A program made the translations under genes and the position numbers. From NCBI RefSeq assembly GCF_007858475.1, contig NZ_VIGX01000001.1, forward strand, positions 620,001 through 684,000: a DNA stretch of 64,000 nt, in the 5' to 3' direction. Shown in pieces: positions 17,703 through 26,372 of the stretch; position 1 is the stretch's first letter; each line of letters opens with the position of its first letter. The notes beneath the pieces were generated by a model that searched no databases, was not told where the DNA came from, and saw only the letters and a program-made list of their open reading frames with translations. The DNA is from Tsukamurella conjunctivitidis. GTDB lineage: Bacteria > Actinomycetota > Actinomycetes > Mycobacteriales > Mycobacteriaceae.

Positions 17703-18890
17703 TCAGGCGTACGCGGGGAGGTCGATGCCGTCGGCCTTCGCGAACTGCGCCGCCCATACCAGCCGCATCGGCCACGTCGTGGCCGTGCGGTAGGTGAGAT
17801 CGCCCAGAGCGATGCCCAGTCGGCCCCTCGGCGCGAACCCGGACGGGCTGCCGGGCGGGAGTTCCTGCGCCGGGGTGACGAACGGGCGCATGATCGCGTC
17901 GTAGTGCGCCAGCGCGCGCGGCACGTCGCCCTCGGCGCGGCCGAGTTCGCCGGCCAGGACGTACGCGCCCACGAGCGCGAGGGTGGTGCCGAGGCCCGTG
18001 AGCGGGGTGGGACAGTAGCCCGCGTCCCCGACGAGGGCGACGCGGCCGCGAGTCCACGCGTCGAGCTTCACCTGCGCGAGGTCCTGGTAGGCCCAGTCGC
18101 CGGCGGTGCGCATGGCGCGCAGCAGCTGCGGTGCGACCCAGCCGAGGTCGGCGAACTCCCGCTCGAACAGCGCGAACTGCTCCTCGCGGCTCAGTCGCCG
18201 GGCGTCGGTGCCGCGGATCGCGAGCCCGGCCTTGACGGTGCCGTCGGTGCGCGACGGCCGGACCGAGACCACGCGGCCGCGGCGCGCGGTGTGCATGAGG
18301 TACCAGCCGCGGGTGTCCTCGTCGATGGTGGCGGTGAACCAGGCGTACCGCAGGCCGATGGGGCGCAGGGCGTCTCCGTCGGGCCCGAACGCCGCGTGCC
18401 GCACGGCGGAGCCGAGGCCGTCGGCGCCGATGACGAGGTCGAACTCCCGGGCCGGCGCGGACTCGAAATCGACGTGCACCCGGTTCCCGTCCTGCGCGAT
18501 CGCTGTCACCGTGTCGTCCCATAGGTACTCGACGTCGTCGGGAACGGCGTCGACGAGGACCTCGGCGAGGTCGCCGCGCAGGATCTCGTGGGTGGAGACG
18601 ACGCCGTTGCCGCCGAAGGCCTCGACGGGCATGGCCGCGCCGCGTCGCCCGTGGGCGTCGACCTTGACGATGCCGCGCTGGTCGAGCAGCCGCTCGGTGC
18701 TGGCGGGGCCGAGGCCGAGCCGGTCGATCACGGTGCGGCCGGCGCCGCGCAGGTCGACGGTCTGTCCGCCCGCCCGCAACGACGGTGCGCGTTCGACGAT
18801 CGTGACGCGGTGGCCCTGGCGGGCGAGGAGGAGAGCGGCGGCGGGACCGGCGATGGATGCGCCGCTGACGAGGATTCGAAGCTGATGCAT
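17703..18890 (-). CDS. FAD-dependent aromatic/tetracycline-type monooxygenase
   Basis: 395-residue class A flavoprotein hydroxylase. FAD dinucleotide fold at the N terminus (ILVSGASIAGPAAALLLARQGHRV, residues 5-28), the DG motif (FDLVIGADGLGSAVR) and the second FAD-binding GD motif (GRVALVGDAGYCPTPLTGLGTTLAL). Closest in feel to TetX-like and related small-molecule hydroxylases; substrate unknown. Divergently paired with the GntR/TetR regulator, which probably controls it. Confidence 0.85.
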   Translation of the reverse strand: MHQLRILVSGASIAGPAAALLLARQGHRVTIVERAPSLRAGGQTVDLRGAGRTVIDRLGLGPASTERLLDQRGIVKVDAHGRRGAAMPVEAFGGNGVVSTHEILRGDLAEVLVDAVPDDVEYLWDDTVTAIAQDGNRVHVDFESAPAREFDLVIGADGLGSAVRHAAFGPDGDALRPIGLRYAWFTATIDEDTRGWYLMHTARRGRVVSVRPSRTDGTVKAGLAIRGTDARRLSREEQFALFEREFADLGWVAPQLLRAMRTAGDWAYQDLAQVKLDAWTRGRVALVGDAGYCPTPLTGLGTTLALVGAYVLAGELGRAEGDVPRALAHYDAIMRPFVTPAQELPPGSPSGFAPRGRLGIALGDLTYRTATTWPMRLVWAAQFAKADGIDLPAYA

Positions 18891-18931
18891 AGAGCGAACG
18901 TACGCCGTATCAAGCGCTGTCCGCTACAGTG

Positions 18932-18966
18932 TTGACGTGGCTATTCACGCAAAGTGCACTAGTGCA
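18932..18966. promoter_or_regulatory. Promoter with overlapping 12-bp palindromic operator
   Basis: TTGACG at 18932-18937 and TGCACT at 18955-18960 (17-bp spacing) point toward the regulator gene. The -10 is the left half of the perfect palindrome TGCACTAGTGCA (18955-18966). A regulator bound there would block its own promoter and could also affect the divergent monooxygenase. Confidence 0.6.
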
Positions 18967-18977
18967 TCGGGCCTCCG

Positions 18978-19862
18978 GTGACCCGCGCCGAGGAGATCGC
19001 CGCGGTGCTCCGCGAGCGCATCGCGTCGGGCCGGCTGCGGCCGGGGGACCGCGCACCGTCGACCCGCGCGATCATGCGCGATCACGGTGTCGCGATGGCC
19101 ACCGCCTCGAAGGTGCTCGCTCTGCTCCAGGCCGACGGGCTGATCGACTCGGCCCCGGGCCGTGGCAGCGTCGTGCTGGCTCCGGACCGCCCGCGCGCCC
19201 CGGAGCTGACCGCCGCCGATGTGATCGCCGCGGCCGTCGCGATCGCCGACGCCGAGTCGCTGCAGGCCGTCTCGATGCGCCGGCTCGCGGCGGCCCTCGA
19301 GATCCCGACGATGGCGGTGTACCGGTACGTGCCGAGCAGCGACGAGCTGCAGGCGGCGATGCTGGACCGGGTGCTGGGCGAGCTGGAACCGCCGCCCCGC
19401 ACCGCCGACTGGCGGGAGGACGTCGAGGCGGTCCTCCGCGCGCTGTGGGAGTCCATGCAGGCCCACCCGTGGCTGCCGGCGGCGATGTCGATGACCCGCC
19501 CCGCGGTGATGCCCGGCGCGATGCCGATGTCGGAGCACCTGCTGGGCGCGCTCCGCTCCGCCGGACTGCCGCCGCGCGCGGCGTTCACCGAGTACCTGTG
19601 CCTGCTGAACCTCGTGCGCGGCCTGGGCGCGACGATCGAGCCGGAACTGGCCGACCGCGCCGCCACGGGCGTCACCGAGGACGAGTGGATCGACACCCAG
19701 CTGGGCGAGCTGCGCGCCGCGGCGCCCGCCGACCGCTTCCCGGTGATGGCGGAGATGCTGCACACCAGCTACCCCTACGACGCCGACGTGCTGCTCGACA
19801 CCGCCCTCACGCGCTACCTGGACGGCCTGGCGGCGGGCCTGGCACCGGCCTCGCCCCGGTAG
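18978..19862 (+). CDS. Two-HTH transcriptional regulator (GntR N-terminal, TetR-like C-terminal)
   Basis: 294 residues. Residues 1-70 are a GntR winged helix ([20 protein letters not shown], ...[16 protein letters not shown]). Residues 75-125 form a second, TetR-type HTH ([28 protein letters not shown]), followed by a TetR C-terminal ligand domain. The GTG start follows the operator by 12 bases. Proteins of this composition are known in actinobacteria. Likely repressor of the divergent flavin monooxygenase; ligand unknown. Confidence 0.8.
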   Translation: MTRAEEIAAVLRERIASGRLRPGDRAPSTRAIMRDHGVAMATASKVLALLQADGLIDSAPGRGSVVLAPDRPRAPELTAADVIAAAVAIADAESLQAVSMRRLAAALEIPTMAVYRYVPSSDELQAAMLDRVLGELEPPPRTADWREDVEAVLRALWESMQAHPWLPAAMSMTRPAVMPGAMPMSEHLLGALRSAGLPPRAAFTEYLCLLNLVRGLGATIEPELADRAATGVTEDEWIDTQLGELRAAAPADRFPVMAEMLHTSYPYDADVLLDTALTRYLDGLAAGLAPASPR

Positions 19863-19876
19863 AGTCTGACGGCGAT

Positions 19877-20707
19877 ATGACTCGCTATCGCCTCGACATC
19901 GCCTACGACGGCACCGACTTCAGCGGCTGGGCCCGCCAGCCCGAACGGCGCACGGTGTGCGGCGTGCTGGAGGAGACGATCGGCACCGTGCTGCGCACGG
20001 AGGTGCAGCTCACCGTGGCCGGCCGCACCGATGCCGGCGTGCACGCCACGGGGCAGGTCGCGCACCTCGACACCGATGTCGCCCTGCCGGACGGCCTGGT
20101 GCGGCGGCTCGCGCGGATGCTCCCGCAGGACGTGCGGGTCACGGCGATCGCCGAAGCGCCCGCGGAGTTCGACGCCCGCTTCTCGGCGCTGCGCCGACAC
20201 TACGAGTACCGCCTCACCGACGCGCCCTACGGCGCCGACCCCCTGCGCGCCCGCGACACCGCCCCGTGGCGGCGGCCCGTCGACCTGGGTCGCATGCAGC
20301 AGGCGAGCGACCGGCTTCTGGGCCTGCACGACTTCGCCGCCTTCTGCCGCCGCCGCGAGGGCGCGACGACGGTCCGCGAGCTGCAGCGCTTCTCCTGGTC
20401 GCAGGGCGATGACGGGGTGTGCACGGCACAGGTCTCCGCCGACGCCTTCTGCTGGTCGATGGTGCGTTCCCTCGTCGGGGCGGTCGCCGCGGTCGGGGAG
20501 GGCCGACGGTCCGCCGACTGGGTCGCCGGGCTCCTCGACGAGCGCGAACGCTCCAGCGCGATCAACGTCGCCGCCGCCTGCGGCCTCACGCTGGTGCGCG
20601 TGGATTACCCTGCCGACGACGAGCTCGCCGAGCGCAACCGGGTCACCCGCGAGAAGCGCGAGGTCGACGGTGCCGGGTCGGGTGCGGACGGCTGCTGCGG
20701 CGACTGA
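19877..20707 (+). CDS. truA: tRNA pseudouridine(38-40) synthase
   Basis: 276-residue TruA, which modifies uridines 38-40 in tRNA anticodon stems. The catalytic Asp52 is in [28 protein letters not shown] and [13 protein letters not shown] are family blocks. The C terminus carries a short [10 protein letters not shown] tail. TAGAGT, overlapping the upstream stop, lies 11 bases before the ATG and may be its -10. In related genomes truA follows rplQ directly; three genes intervene here. Confidence 0.95.
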   Translation: MTRYRLDIAYDGTDFSGWARQPERRTVCGVLEETIGTVLRTEVQLTVAGRTDAGVHATGQVAHLDTDVALPDGLVRRLARMLPQDVRVTAIAEAPAEFDARFSALRRHYEYRLTDAPYGADPLRARDTAPWRRPVDLGRMQQASDRLLGLHDFAAFCRRREGATTVRELQRFSWSQGDDGVCTAQVSADAFCWSMVRSLVGAVAAVGEGRRSADWVAGLLDERERSSAINVAAACGLTLVRVDYPADDELAERNRVTREKREVDGAGSGADGCCGD

Positions 20708-20775
20708 CGGAGCTTGAGCCGCCGTTCGCCGGGAGTTCATGATCGCGATGCCCGTCGCGTGGATACTCGGGTGAT

Positions 20776-21420
20776 GTGAACCCCTTCGACGTCACCGGCT
20801 TCCTCGGCTCCGCGGGCCTGATCGGCCTGGTGCTGCTGATCTTCATCGAGACCGGCCTGCTCGTGGGCTTCATCTTCCCGGGGGATTCGATCCTGTTCAC
20901 CGCGGGCATCTTCGCGGCGCAGCCGCAGCCCTTCGCGCAGCTGTGGCAGCTGCTGCTGTTCCTGCCGATCGCGGCGATCATCGGCGACCAGTGCGGCTAC
21001 GCCCTCGGCCGGTACGCCGGCCCGAAGGTGATGCGCGGCAGGATCATGAACTTCATCGGGCAGGGCCCGGTGGACAAGACCTACGCCTTCTTCGACAAGT
21101 ACGGCCCGTTCACGGTGCTCTTCGCCCGGTTCATCGGCATCGTCCGCACGCTGGTGCCGGTGCTCGCGGGCTTCTCGAAGATGGACCACCGCAAGTTCAC
21201 GCTGTTCTCCGTGCTCGGCTCGATCCTGTGGTGCGACGGCATCGTGCTGCTCGGCTACTTCCTCGGTGGGATCCCGTTCCTCCGGAACAACCTGGAGATC
21301 CTGTTCATCGGCTCAGCGCTGACGATCATCATCCCCATCGCCGTCACCGTGATCAGCCGCCGCCGCGCCCGCAAGCGCGAATCCGCGGAAGCCGCCCCGG
21401 CAGAGCCCGTCACGCGCTAG
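20776..21420 (+). CDS. DedA family membrane protein
   Basis: 214-residue DedA/SNARE-associated protein. Contains the family signatures FIETGLLVGFIFPGDSILF, GDQCGYALGRYAG and FARFIGIVRTLVPVLAGFSKM, with 4-5 membrane helices. DedA proteins are undecaprenyl-phosphate/phospholipid flippases or related transporters. The GTG start has no SD, but GATACT lies 7 bases upstream, suggesting a leaderless mRNA. The tail is Arg/Ala-rich and cytoplasmic. Confidence 0.9.
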   Translation: MNPFDVTGFLGSAGLIGLVLLIFIETGLLVGFIFPGDSILFTAGIFAAQPQPFAQLWQLLLFLPIAAIIGDQCGYALGRYAGPKVMRGRIMNFIGQGPVDKTYAFFDKYGPFTVLFARFIGIVRTLVPVLAGFSKMDHRKFTLFSVLGSILWCDGIVLLGYFLGGIPFLRNNLEILFIGSALTIIIPIAVTVISRRRARKRESAEAAPAEPVTR

Positions 21421-21430
21421 TCTCCCCCGC

Positions 21431-22642
21431 ATGATCGGGTTGGGGGACCCGGAGCGCATCGTCATCGATTGCGCGGGGGATGAATGGTACGTACGCGGGC
21501 CGGACGGTGCCGTGCGGTCGACGGCGGCGCCGGCGGACGTGGACGACTTCGTCGCGCCCGCGGTCGCCACGCGGCAATGGGCGCAGTGGCTGGCCGATGC
21601 CGCCAGCGGGAGCGCCCCATCGCGGGCGTGGACGGTGCTGGCACCCAGCGTCTTCGGCGCGCCGCGCCGCAGCCTGATCGCCGCCGCGGCGGCGTCGCTG
21701 GGGGTGGACGCCGACGTCCTCTCGCGCGCCGAGGCCATCGTCCGGGCCGAGGGCGTGCTCTTCTGCCGCCGCGCGCTCGTCCTCGAATGCCGTCGCCCGG
21801 TGGCGCAGGCGCATGTCCTCGCCTTCGCCGACGGTGCCTGGAGCCTTGTGAAATCCGCGTCCCACCCGGACCCGCTCCGCGCCGCCCGCAAGGTCTTCGA
21901 CGACGACGTCGATCAGGCCCTCGTCGATGGTCCGCCCGAGGTCTACCGCGCGGTCCGCGCCGCGCTGGCGACGGTGCACCTGTGGCGCGTGGTGCGCGTC
22001 GATCCCGAGGTGGTGCTCGCGCTCCGACCGGATGCGGCGCCGTCGCCGTCATCGCCCGGTCGCGCGGCCGAGGAATCTCCGGAACCGTCCGCCGCACAGC
22101 GGGGCCCGCGCCGGCGGTGGCCGCTGATCGCGGCGGGCGCGGGCACCGTCGGGGTGGTCGCCGCGGGTGCGGCCGCATGTCTGCCCGGCGCGCCCCCGTC
22201 CGTCCCGGGACGGCCCACGCCGGCTGCGGAGACCTTCGTCCGCGTCGCCTTCGACGGCGCCTCCGTCGATCTGCCGCAGGGCTGGGCGGTCACCGAGCCG
22301 GGACCCGACCGGCGATTGGCGCAGGCCGACGACGGCCGCCGCGTCACCGTGGTCCGCACGCGGCTGCGGGCACCGTCGGACATCGTCGCCGTCGCGGCCG
22401 ACCTGGAGTCGGCCCTCGCGCGACGTTCCGACCGCCGCATCACCGACCTCAACCCCAGGACGCTCGTCGCCGGGCGCGAGGTGATCGGCTATCGCGAGCG
22501 GATCGACGCGGAGCGGTTCGTGGATTGGTACGTCGTGGTCGCGGGCGCCGCGCAACTCAGCGTCGGTTGCGAGGCGGGGCGCACCGCGGCTCCGCTGGCG
22601 GGCGCGTGCGAGCGTGCCGTCGGCACCGTGCGGGAGGAGTGA
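21431..22642 (+). CDS. Type VII secretion-associated protein, Rv3446c family
   Basis: 403 residues. An N-terminal actin/Hsp70-like or unknown domain (residues 1-190) contains an Ala-rich linker, then one membrane helix (RRWPLIAAGAGTVGVVAAGA, about residues 227-246). The C-terminal extracytoplasmic domain (FDGASVDLPQGWAV, ...GREVIGYRERIDAERFVDWYVVVAGAAQLSVGC) matches in pattern the family named after M. tuberculosis Rv3446c, an ESX-4 gene. TAGTCT 7 bases upstream and no SD suggest a leaderless mRNA. It opens the ESX locus, immediately before two small YbaB-like genes. Confidence 0.78.
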   Translation: MIGLGDPERIVIDCAGDEWYVRGPDGAVRSTAAPADVDDFVAPAVATRQWAQWLADAASGSAPSRAWTVLAPSVFGAPRRSLIAAAAASLGVDADVLSRAEAIVRAEGVLFCRRALVLECRRPVAQAHVLAFADGAWSLVKSASHPDPLRAARKVFDDDVDQALVDGPPEVYRAVRAALATVHLWRVVRVDPEVVLALRPDAAPSPSSPGRAAEESPEPSAAQRGPRRRWPLIAAGAGTVGVVAAGAAACLPGAPPSVPGRPTPAAETFVRVAFDGASVDLPQGWAVTEPGPDRRLAQADDGRRVTVVRTRLRAPSDIVAVAADLESALARRSDRRITDLNPRTLVAGREVIGYRERIDAERFVDWYVVVAGAAQLSVGCEAGRTAAPLAGACERAVGTVREE

Positions 22643-22662
22643 CACATGAAGGGGGATAACGG

Positions 22663-22956
22663 ATGAACATCGCCACATCCACGAATGGTGGTGTGCGGGT
22701 ACGCGCCAACGAGCAGGGGACACCGCTGCACATCGCCATCGAGCGGACGGAGCTGCGGCGCGAGCCGCAGGATCTGGCCGACGCCGTCGTCCGGCTCTGC
22801 CAGGAGGCCGCGACCACTGCGGGCCTGCGTCGTCGCGCCGAACTGGAGCGCGCGGGGGTGGGGCCAGAGGTGCTGCGCGCGATGCGGCTCCCGGAGCCGC
22901 CGCCGGTTCCGTCCGCCCGCGACGAGACCGTCGGCACCTGGCTGCGGAGGGTCTGA
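22663..22956 (+). CDS. Small YbaB/EspH-like ESX-associated protein
   Basis: 97 residues. GGVRVRANEQGTPLHIAIER and the following LADAVVRLCQEAATTAGLRR look like the strand-then-helix core of YbaB/EbfC-type proteins, a fold also seen in the mycobacterial ESX-1 protein EspH (DUF2694). The product is probably cytoplasmic. Good SD (GGGGGATAA). Its stop overlaps the next start in TGATG. The homology is a judgement from pattern only. Confidence 0.5.
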   Translation: MNIATSTNGGVRVRANEQGTPLHIAIERTELRREPQDLADAVVRLCQEAATTAGLRRRAELERAGVGPEVLRAMRLPEPPPVPSARDETVGTWLRRV

Positions 22957-23258
22957 TGAGCGCGGAGATGGACCGGATCGAGGCCCGCGCGCATGAGCAG
23001 TTGCACCTGCTGCGGCGCACCAGCGCGGAGCTCGACGGGGTCCGCGTCGCGGTCTCGAGCCCGGACGGCGCGATCCGTGTGGAGCTCGACGGAGTGTGCG
23101 CCCTCGTCGGGCTCACGCTGACCCCGGCGGCCTGCAGGTCCGACGGCGCCGTTCTCGGGAGGCGCATCGTCGACGTGTGCGCGGTGGCGGCACGCGAGGT
23201 GCAGGCGCGCCGCGCCGCGGTCATGGAGCGCTTCCACGCGGACTTCGCGGCCGGCTGA
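22956..23258 (+). CDS. Small YbaB/EbfC-like ESX-associated protein
   Basis: 100 residues: an N-terminal helix (MDRIEARAHEQLHLLRRTSA), a beta pair (GVRVAVSSPDGAIRVELDG), then a C-terminal helix (REVQARRAAVMERFHADF). This is the usual order in YbaB/EbfC proteins, which dimerise and bind DNA in other bacteria. Paired with the preceding gene through a one-base stop/start overlap, so the two may form a heterodimer. The mycobacterial ESX-linked counterparts act in substrate handling rather than DNA binding; which applies here is unknown. Confidence 0.6.
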   Translation: MSAEMDRIEARAHEQLHLLRRTSAELDGVRVAVSSPDGAIRVELDGVCALVGLTLTPAACRSDGAVLGRRIVDVCAVAAREVQARRAAVMERFHADFAAG

Positions 23259-23281
23259 CCGCGCGATCGGACAGGGAATCG

Positions 23282-23307
23282 GGATCCGAATCCCGAGCTG
23301 GTGCGTC
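23282..23307 (+). promoter_or_regulatory. ECF-sigma-type promoter before the first PE/PPE-like pair
   Basis: GGATCC (-35, one mismatch to GGAACC), 16-bp spacer, CGTC (-10) within GCTGGTGCGTCCAATTCATG. The -10 region repeats almost exactly at 25064, 45386 and (minus strand) 33706. A 6-bp inverted repeat CGGGAT/ATCCCG overlaps the -35. Confidence 0.7.
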
Positions 23308-23360
23308 CAATTCATGAGGGCCTCGCGCACCGGGCCCGCTGCAGACGACGGGGGAGAACA

Positions 23361-23666
23361 ATGTTCATGGCGGTGAATTCGGCGATCTCGGCCTTCGGGG
23401 CCGCGAACGCCGGGATCGGAGCGGCGGTCGCGACGGCGGGAACGGTGGACGCGGCGGCCAACGTCGCGGCCCTCAATCCGGCGCTCGGCCTGATCGGGCA
23501 GGACTTCCTCGCGGCCTTCACGGCCGCGCAGGCCGTCCACGTGGAGTCGGTCGCCGAGCTTGCCGTGCTGTACGGCGCGATCGCGGCGTCGTCCGCCGGC
23601 ACGGTCGCCGCGTACGGCCTCACCGAGGCGGGCAACGTCGCGGGGCTGAGCTCCGCGGGGATCTGA
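23361..23666 (+). CDS. PE-like type VII secretion substrate
   Basis: 101-residue Ala/Gly-rich helical-hairpin protein, similar in length and composition to mycobacterial PE domains. It ends with AAYGLTEAGNVAG, giving a YxxxE signal (Tyr85-Glu89) of the type recognised by ESX systems. No signal peptide. GGGGGAGAA precedes the ATG at 23361, which is preferred to an in-frame ATG 60 bases upstream. Two bases separate its stop from the next start, so it is probably co-translated and heterodimerises with that product, as PE does with PPE. Confidence 0.68.
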   Translation: MFMAVNSAISAFGAANAGIGAAVATAGTVDAAANVAALNPALGLIGQDFLAAFTAAQAVHVESVAELAVLYGAIAASSAGTVAAYGLTEAGNVAGLSSAGI

Positions 23667-23668
23667 CG

Positions 23669-25036
23669 GTGGCCGACCCCGCCGGGGCGCCGGTGGCCCC
23701 GGACACCGTGCTGGATCCCGCCATCCGCGCGCTCCTCGACCGGCCCGTCAACGAGGTGCTGGCGGCGCTCGGGCTTCCGCCCGTGCCCACGGCCCCGGAA
23801 CCGCCGCCGCAGCAGGAGCTTCCGGCGGCACCCAAGGGCGTGCCGGAGGCCCCGCAGGTGCCCGGCTTCGACGTGGCGGGGCTGGTGAAACCCATGACGG
23901 ACCTGCTCTCGACGTTCGGATCCGGCAGCTTCGAGGGCCTCGACCCGTCGGCGGCGCTCTCGGGAGCGTCGAAGGCGTTGGAGCAGGGCGTGTCGATGGG
24001 GATGCAGGCGATCAGCCAACTCTCCTCGGTGTGGCAGGGGCCCGCGGCCACCGCCGCGACGGGTAAGGGGCTCGAGGCCGCGACCGGCACGGGGCTGGTC
24101 GCCGAGCAGGGCGCCGAGCTGTCGACCGCGGTCGGCGAGGCCGCGACGGTCGTCGGCACCGGCGAGGCGGAGCTGCAGGCGATCATCGACTCCTTCATGG
24201 CGGTAATCTCGGCGCTCGGCCCGTCGCTGTGGCTCCCGCCCGGCCAGGCTGCGGCCGTCGCCGCAGCCCAGGAGCACCTCGCGCAGGCGACGGAGGTCGT
24301 GTCGCGCACCAAGAGCCAGCTCTCCGGGCTCAGCGCCCAGGTGGGGGCGGCCGGCCGCAAGGTCCCCGTCGCCACTCCGCCGACGACGGCCGCCAGCGCA
24401 GCGGCGCAGGCCGCCGCATCGATCGTTCCCGGCGTGGTCTCGGCGGCGACGGGGGCCGTCACGGCCGTCGGCAAGCTCGCCACGGACACCGTGTCGGGAG
24501 CCGTCAAGACCGCGGTCGGCGCCGCGACCGCGGCGGGTGAGGCGCTGAGCGGGCTCGCGGAGTCCGGCGCCGGTGAGGACGCGGCGGAGGACACGGAATC
24601 GTCGTCGCCGGGTGACTTCCCGGCGGCCACGGCCGTCACCGGCACGGGCGCGGGAACGGGCGGCGGCAGTGCCGGCGGAGGCGGGTACGGCGGGATCGGC
24701 GGCGCCGGCGCCGCCGCGGCCTCGCTCGCGCAGCCGCAGTCGGCCACCCCGGCGTCCCGCACGCCGGTCGTGGAGGGCGGCGCCCGGACGGTGCCGGCTT
24801 CGTCGGACGTCGTGACCCGGGGCGGCATGGCGGCGCCGATGATGCCGATGGGCGCTGCGGGGGCGGCGGGGGCCCGCGGCGCGGCGGCGGGCGACCATTC
24901 GGTGCCCGACTACCTCGTCACCAGCGACAACGGCGAACGCGTGGTGGGCGATCTGCCGCTCGTCGGCCCGCAGGTGGTGGGCGACGCGCTGCCCGCGGAA
25001 CAGTACGACGAGCCGGACGTGGAACTTCGCCTGTGA
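23669..25036 (+). CDS. Large PPE/Esp-like type VII secretion substrate
   Basis: 455 residues, no signal peptide. A Pro-rich N terminus is followed by a helical region (about 70-260) containing a WxG-type turn (SSVWQGPAATAATG) and long Ala-rich helices. A Gly/Ser/Ala-rich linker follows, and the tail bears APMMPMGAAGAAG and DYLVTSDNGERVVGDLPLVG. The PMMP.G motif recurs in the 25419 product. This architecture matches secreted Esp/PPE proteins of other actinobacterial ESX loci. Likely partner: the preceding PE-like protein. Function after secretion unknown. Confidence 0.62.
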   Translation: MADPAGAPVAPDTVLDPAIRALLDRPVNEVLAALGLPPVPTAPEPPPQQELPAAPKGVPEAPQVPGFDVAGLVKPMTDLLSTFGSGSFEGLDPSAALSGASKALEQGVSMGMQAISQLSSVWQGPAATAATGKGLEAATGTGLVAEQGAELSTAVGEAATVVGTGEAELQAIIDSFMAVISALGPSLWLPPGQAAAVAAAQEHLAQATEVVSRTKSQLSGLSAQVGAAGRKVPVATPPTTAASAAAQAAASIVPGVVSAATGAVTAVGKLATDTVSGAVKTAVGAATAAGEALSGLAESGAGEDAAEDTESSSPGDFPAATAVTGTGAGTGGGSAGGGGYGGIGGAGAAAASLAQPQSATPASRTPVVEGGARTVPASSDVVTRGGMAAPMMPMGAAGAAGARGAAAGDHSVPDYLVTSDNGERVVGDLPLVGPQVVGDALPAEQYDEPDVELRL

Positions 25037-25041
25037 GAGGC

Positions 25042-25067
25042 GGAACCGTACCGGGAGCCGGTGCGTC
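25042..25067 (+). promoter_or_regulatory. ECF-sigma-type promoter before the second PE/PPE-like pair
   Basis: GGAACC at 25042-25047, 16-bp spacer, CGTC at 25064-25067 in CCGGTGCGTCTAATGGATAG. Start codon 38 bases downstream of the -10. Confidence 0.8.
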
Positions 25068-25104
25068 TAATGGATAGGGACGAACTTCGGGGGGAGTACA
25101 GATC

Positions 25105-25416
25105 GTGACCGGTAGCAAGCTGAGCATGGATCCGCAGGAGGCGCGGGAGATCGCCCGCGGCATCGATCGGATCGTCGAGGACCTGCGCGGCGCGCAGAAG
25201 CGCTTCGAGGCGCACGCAGCGCCGGCGGCGACGGGCCGTGACGAGGTCTCGGTCACGGTGGCGCGGACGACGCAATGCATGGGGGAGGCACAATTCCGCG
25301 CCGCGGAGACCGCGGTCGCCGACCTGCGCCGCCTCGGCGACGCCGTATCGGGTCACGTCACCGCGGTGCAGCGCGGGGACTCGGAACTCGGCGCCACCCT
25401 CGGCCTGGTGGTCTGA
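25105..25416 (+). CDS. PE-like protein
   Basis: 103 residues, GTG start with GGGGGGAG upstream. The N-terminal MDPQEAREIARGIDRIVEDL, then GRDEVSVTVARTTQ, follow the PE-domain pattern (DP at the start and a DEVS turn, here residues 46-49, between two helices). No YxxxD/E is visible at its C terminus, so the secretion signal may be on another partner. It lies two bases before the PPE-like gene, forming a PE-PPE-like operon under its own ECF-type promoter. Confidence 0.65.
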   Translation: MTGSKLSMDPQEAREIARGIDRIVEDLRGAQKRFEAHAAPAATGRDEVSVTVARTTQCMGEAQFRAAETAVADLRRLGDAVSGHVTAVQRGDSELGATLGLVV

Positions 25417-25418
25417 CG

Positions 25419-26372
25419 GTGCCCCGCGATCCGGGCTTCACCGGAGTCGACTGGTCGACCCGCACCACCGAGCGGCTGGCGGGTGATCTGTTGGGCGCGG
25501 CGGGCGCGCAGCCCCTCACCACGGCGGCGCAGGAGACCGCGCGCCTCGCTTCGGCGTACGGCGCGGCCGCCGTCCAGCTCGACCGACTCGTCGTGCGGCT
25601 CGACGGCGCGGTGGACATGGGGCGCAGGGAATCCGACGTCCGGCGCACCGGCCCGCTCCCCGAGTACGCGCGCTGGCTGGCGCGGCACGCGGCCGACCTC
25701 GCCGAATACGCCGCGAAGCTCGCCGGGCAGGCCGCTGCGTACGAGACCGCGGCCCGCGCGATGCCATCGGTGGCCGACGCAGCCCGGATCCGCACGGATC
25801 GCGAGAACGCCCAGGCGGCGGCCGCGGCGGGCGGCGCGGAGCCCGCGGTCGCCGCCCTGGTCGGCGCCGCGGCGGATTCCGAGCGCGTCGAGCAGCAGGC
25901 GCACGGCACCGCCGCCGCGGTCATGACCGGCTTCGAGCGGGCCGCGGAACCGCTCCGCGCACCGTGGGAGTTCGCGGCGCCGCCGAGCCTTCCGGTCGAC
26001 CGCAGCCGGACGACCAAGGACAAGGGCGCCGGAGGCGGATCCGCAACGGGCCGCGGCGCCGGTGCGGTCGGCGCGCCCGCTGCTCCTCTCGGCGCCTTCC
26101 CCGTGGGGGTACTGCAGCGCGAACAGGGCGGCGGCGGCGCCACTACGGCCGCGTCGGCGTCCGGCACGTCGTCGGCCGCCGGCCGCGGGATCCCGATGAT
26201 GCCCGCCGGCATGATGGGCGCGGCGGGCGCCGCTGCGGCGGCGAAGCACGCAGTGCAGACCACGGGCGCGGTGCCCTCCGACGGTGCGGATGACGAGCCC
26301 GATGCGTTCGTCGTCCACGCCGCTCCCGCGGTGCTCGGCGCACACGGCGAGTCGCTGGCGGAGTCGTCGTGA
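25419..26372 (+). CDS. PPE-like type VII secretion substrate
   Basis: 317 residues. Residues 1-180 resemble a PPE domain: FTGVDWSTRTTERLAGDLLG, then YARWLARHAADLAEYAAKLA and QAAAYETAARAMPSVADAAR, the long helix pair that packs on PE and offers the EspG-binding tip. The C-terminal part is Gly/Ala-rich with GIPMMPAGMMGAAGAA, like the tail of the 23669 product. GTG start at 25419, two bases after the PE-like stop. Its stop overlaps the EspG-like gene in GTGA, which supports a chaperone-client relationship. Confidence 0.68.
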   Translation: MPRDPGFTGVDWSTRTTERLAGDLLGAAGAQPLTTAAQETARLASAYGAAAVQLDRLVVRLDGAVDMGRRESDVRRTGPLPEYARWLARHAADLAEYAAKLAGQAAAYETAARAMPSVADAARIRTDRENAQAAAAAGGAEPAVAALVGAAADSERVEQQAHGTAAAVMTGFERAAEPLRAPWEFAAPPSLPVDRSRTTKDKGAGGGSATGRGAGAVGAPAAPLGAFPVGVLQREQGGGGATTAASASGTSSAAGRGIPMMPAGMMGAAGAAAAAKHAVQTTGAVPSDGADDEPDAFVVHAAPAVLGAHGESLAESS

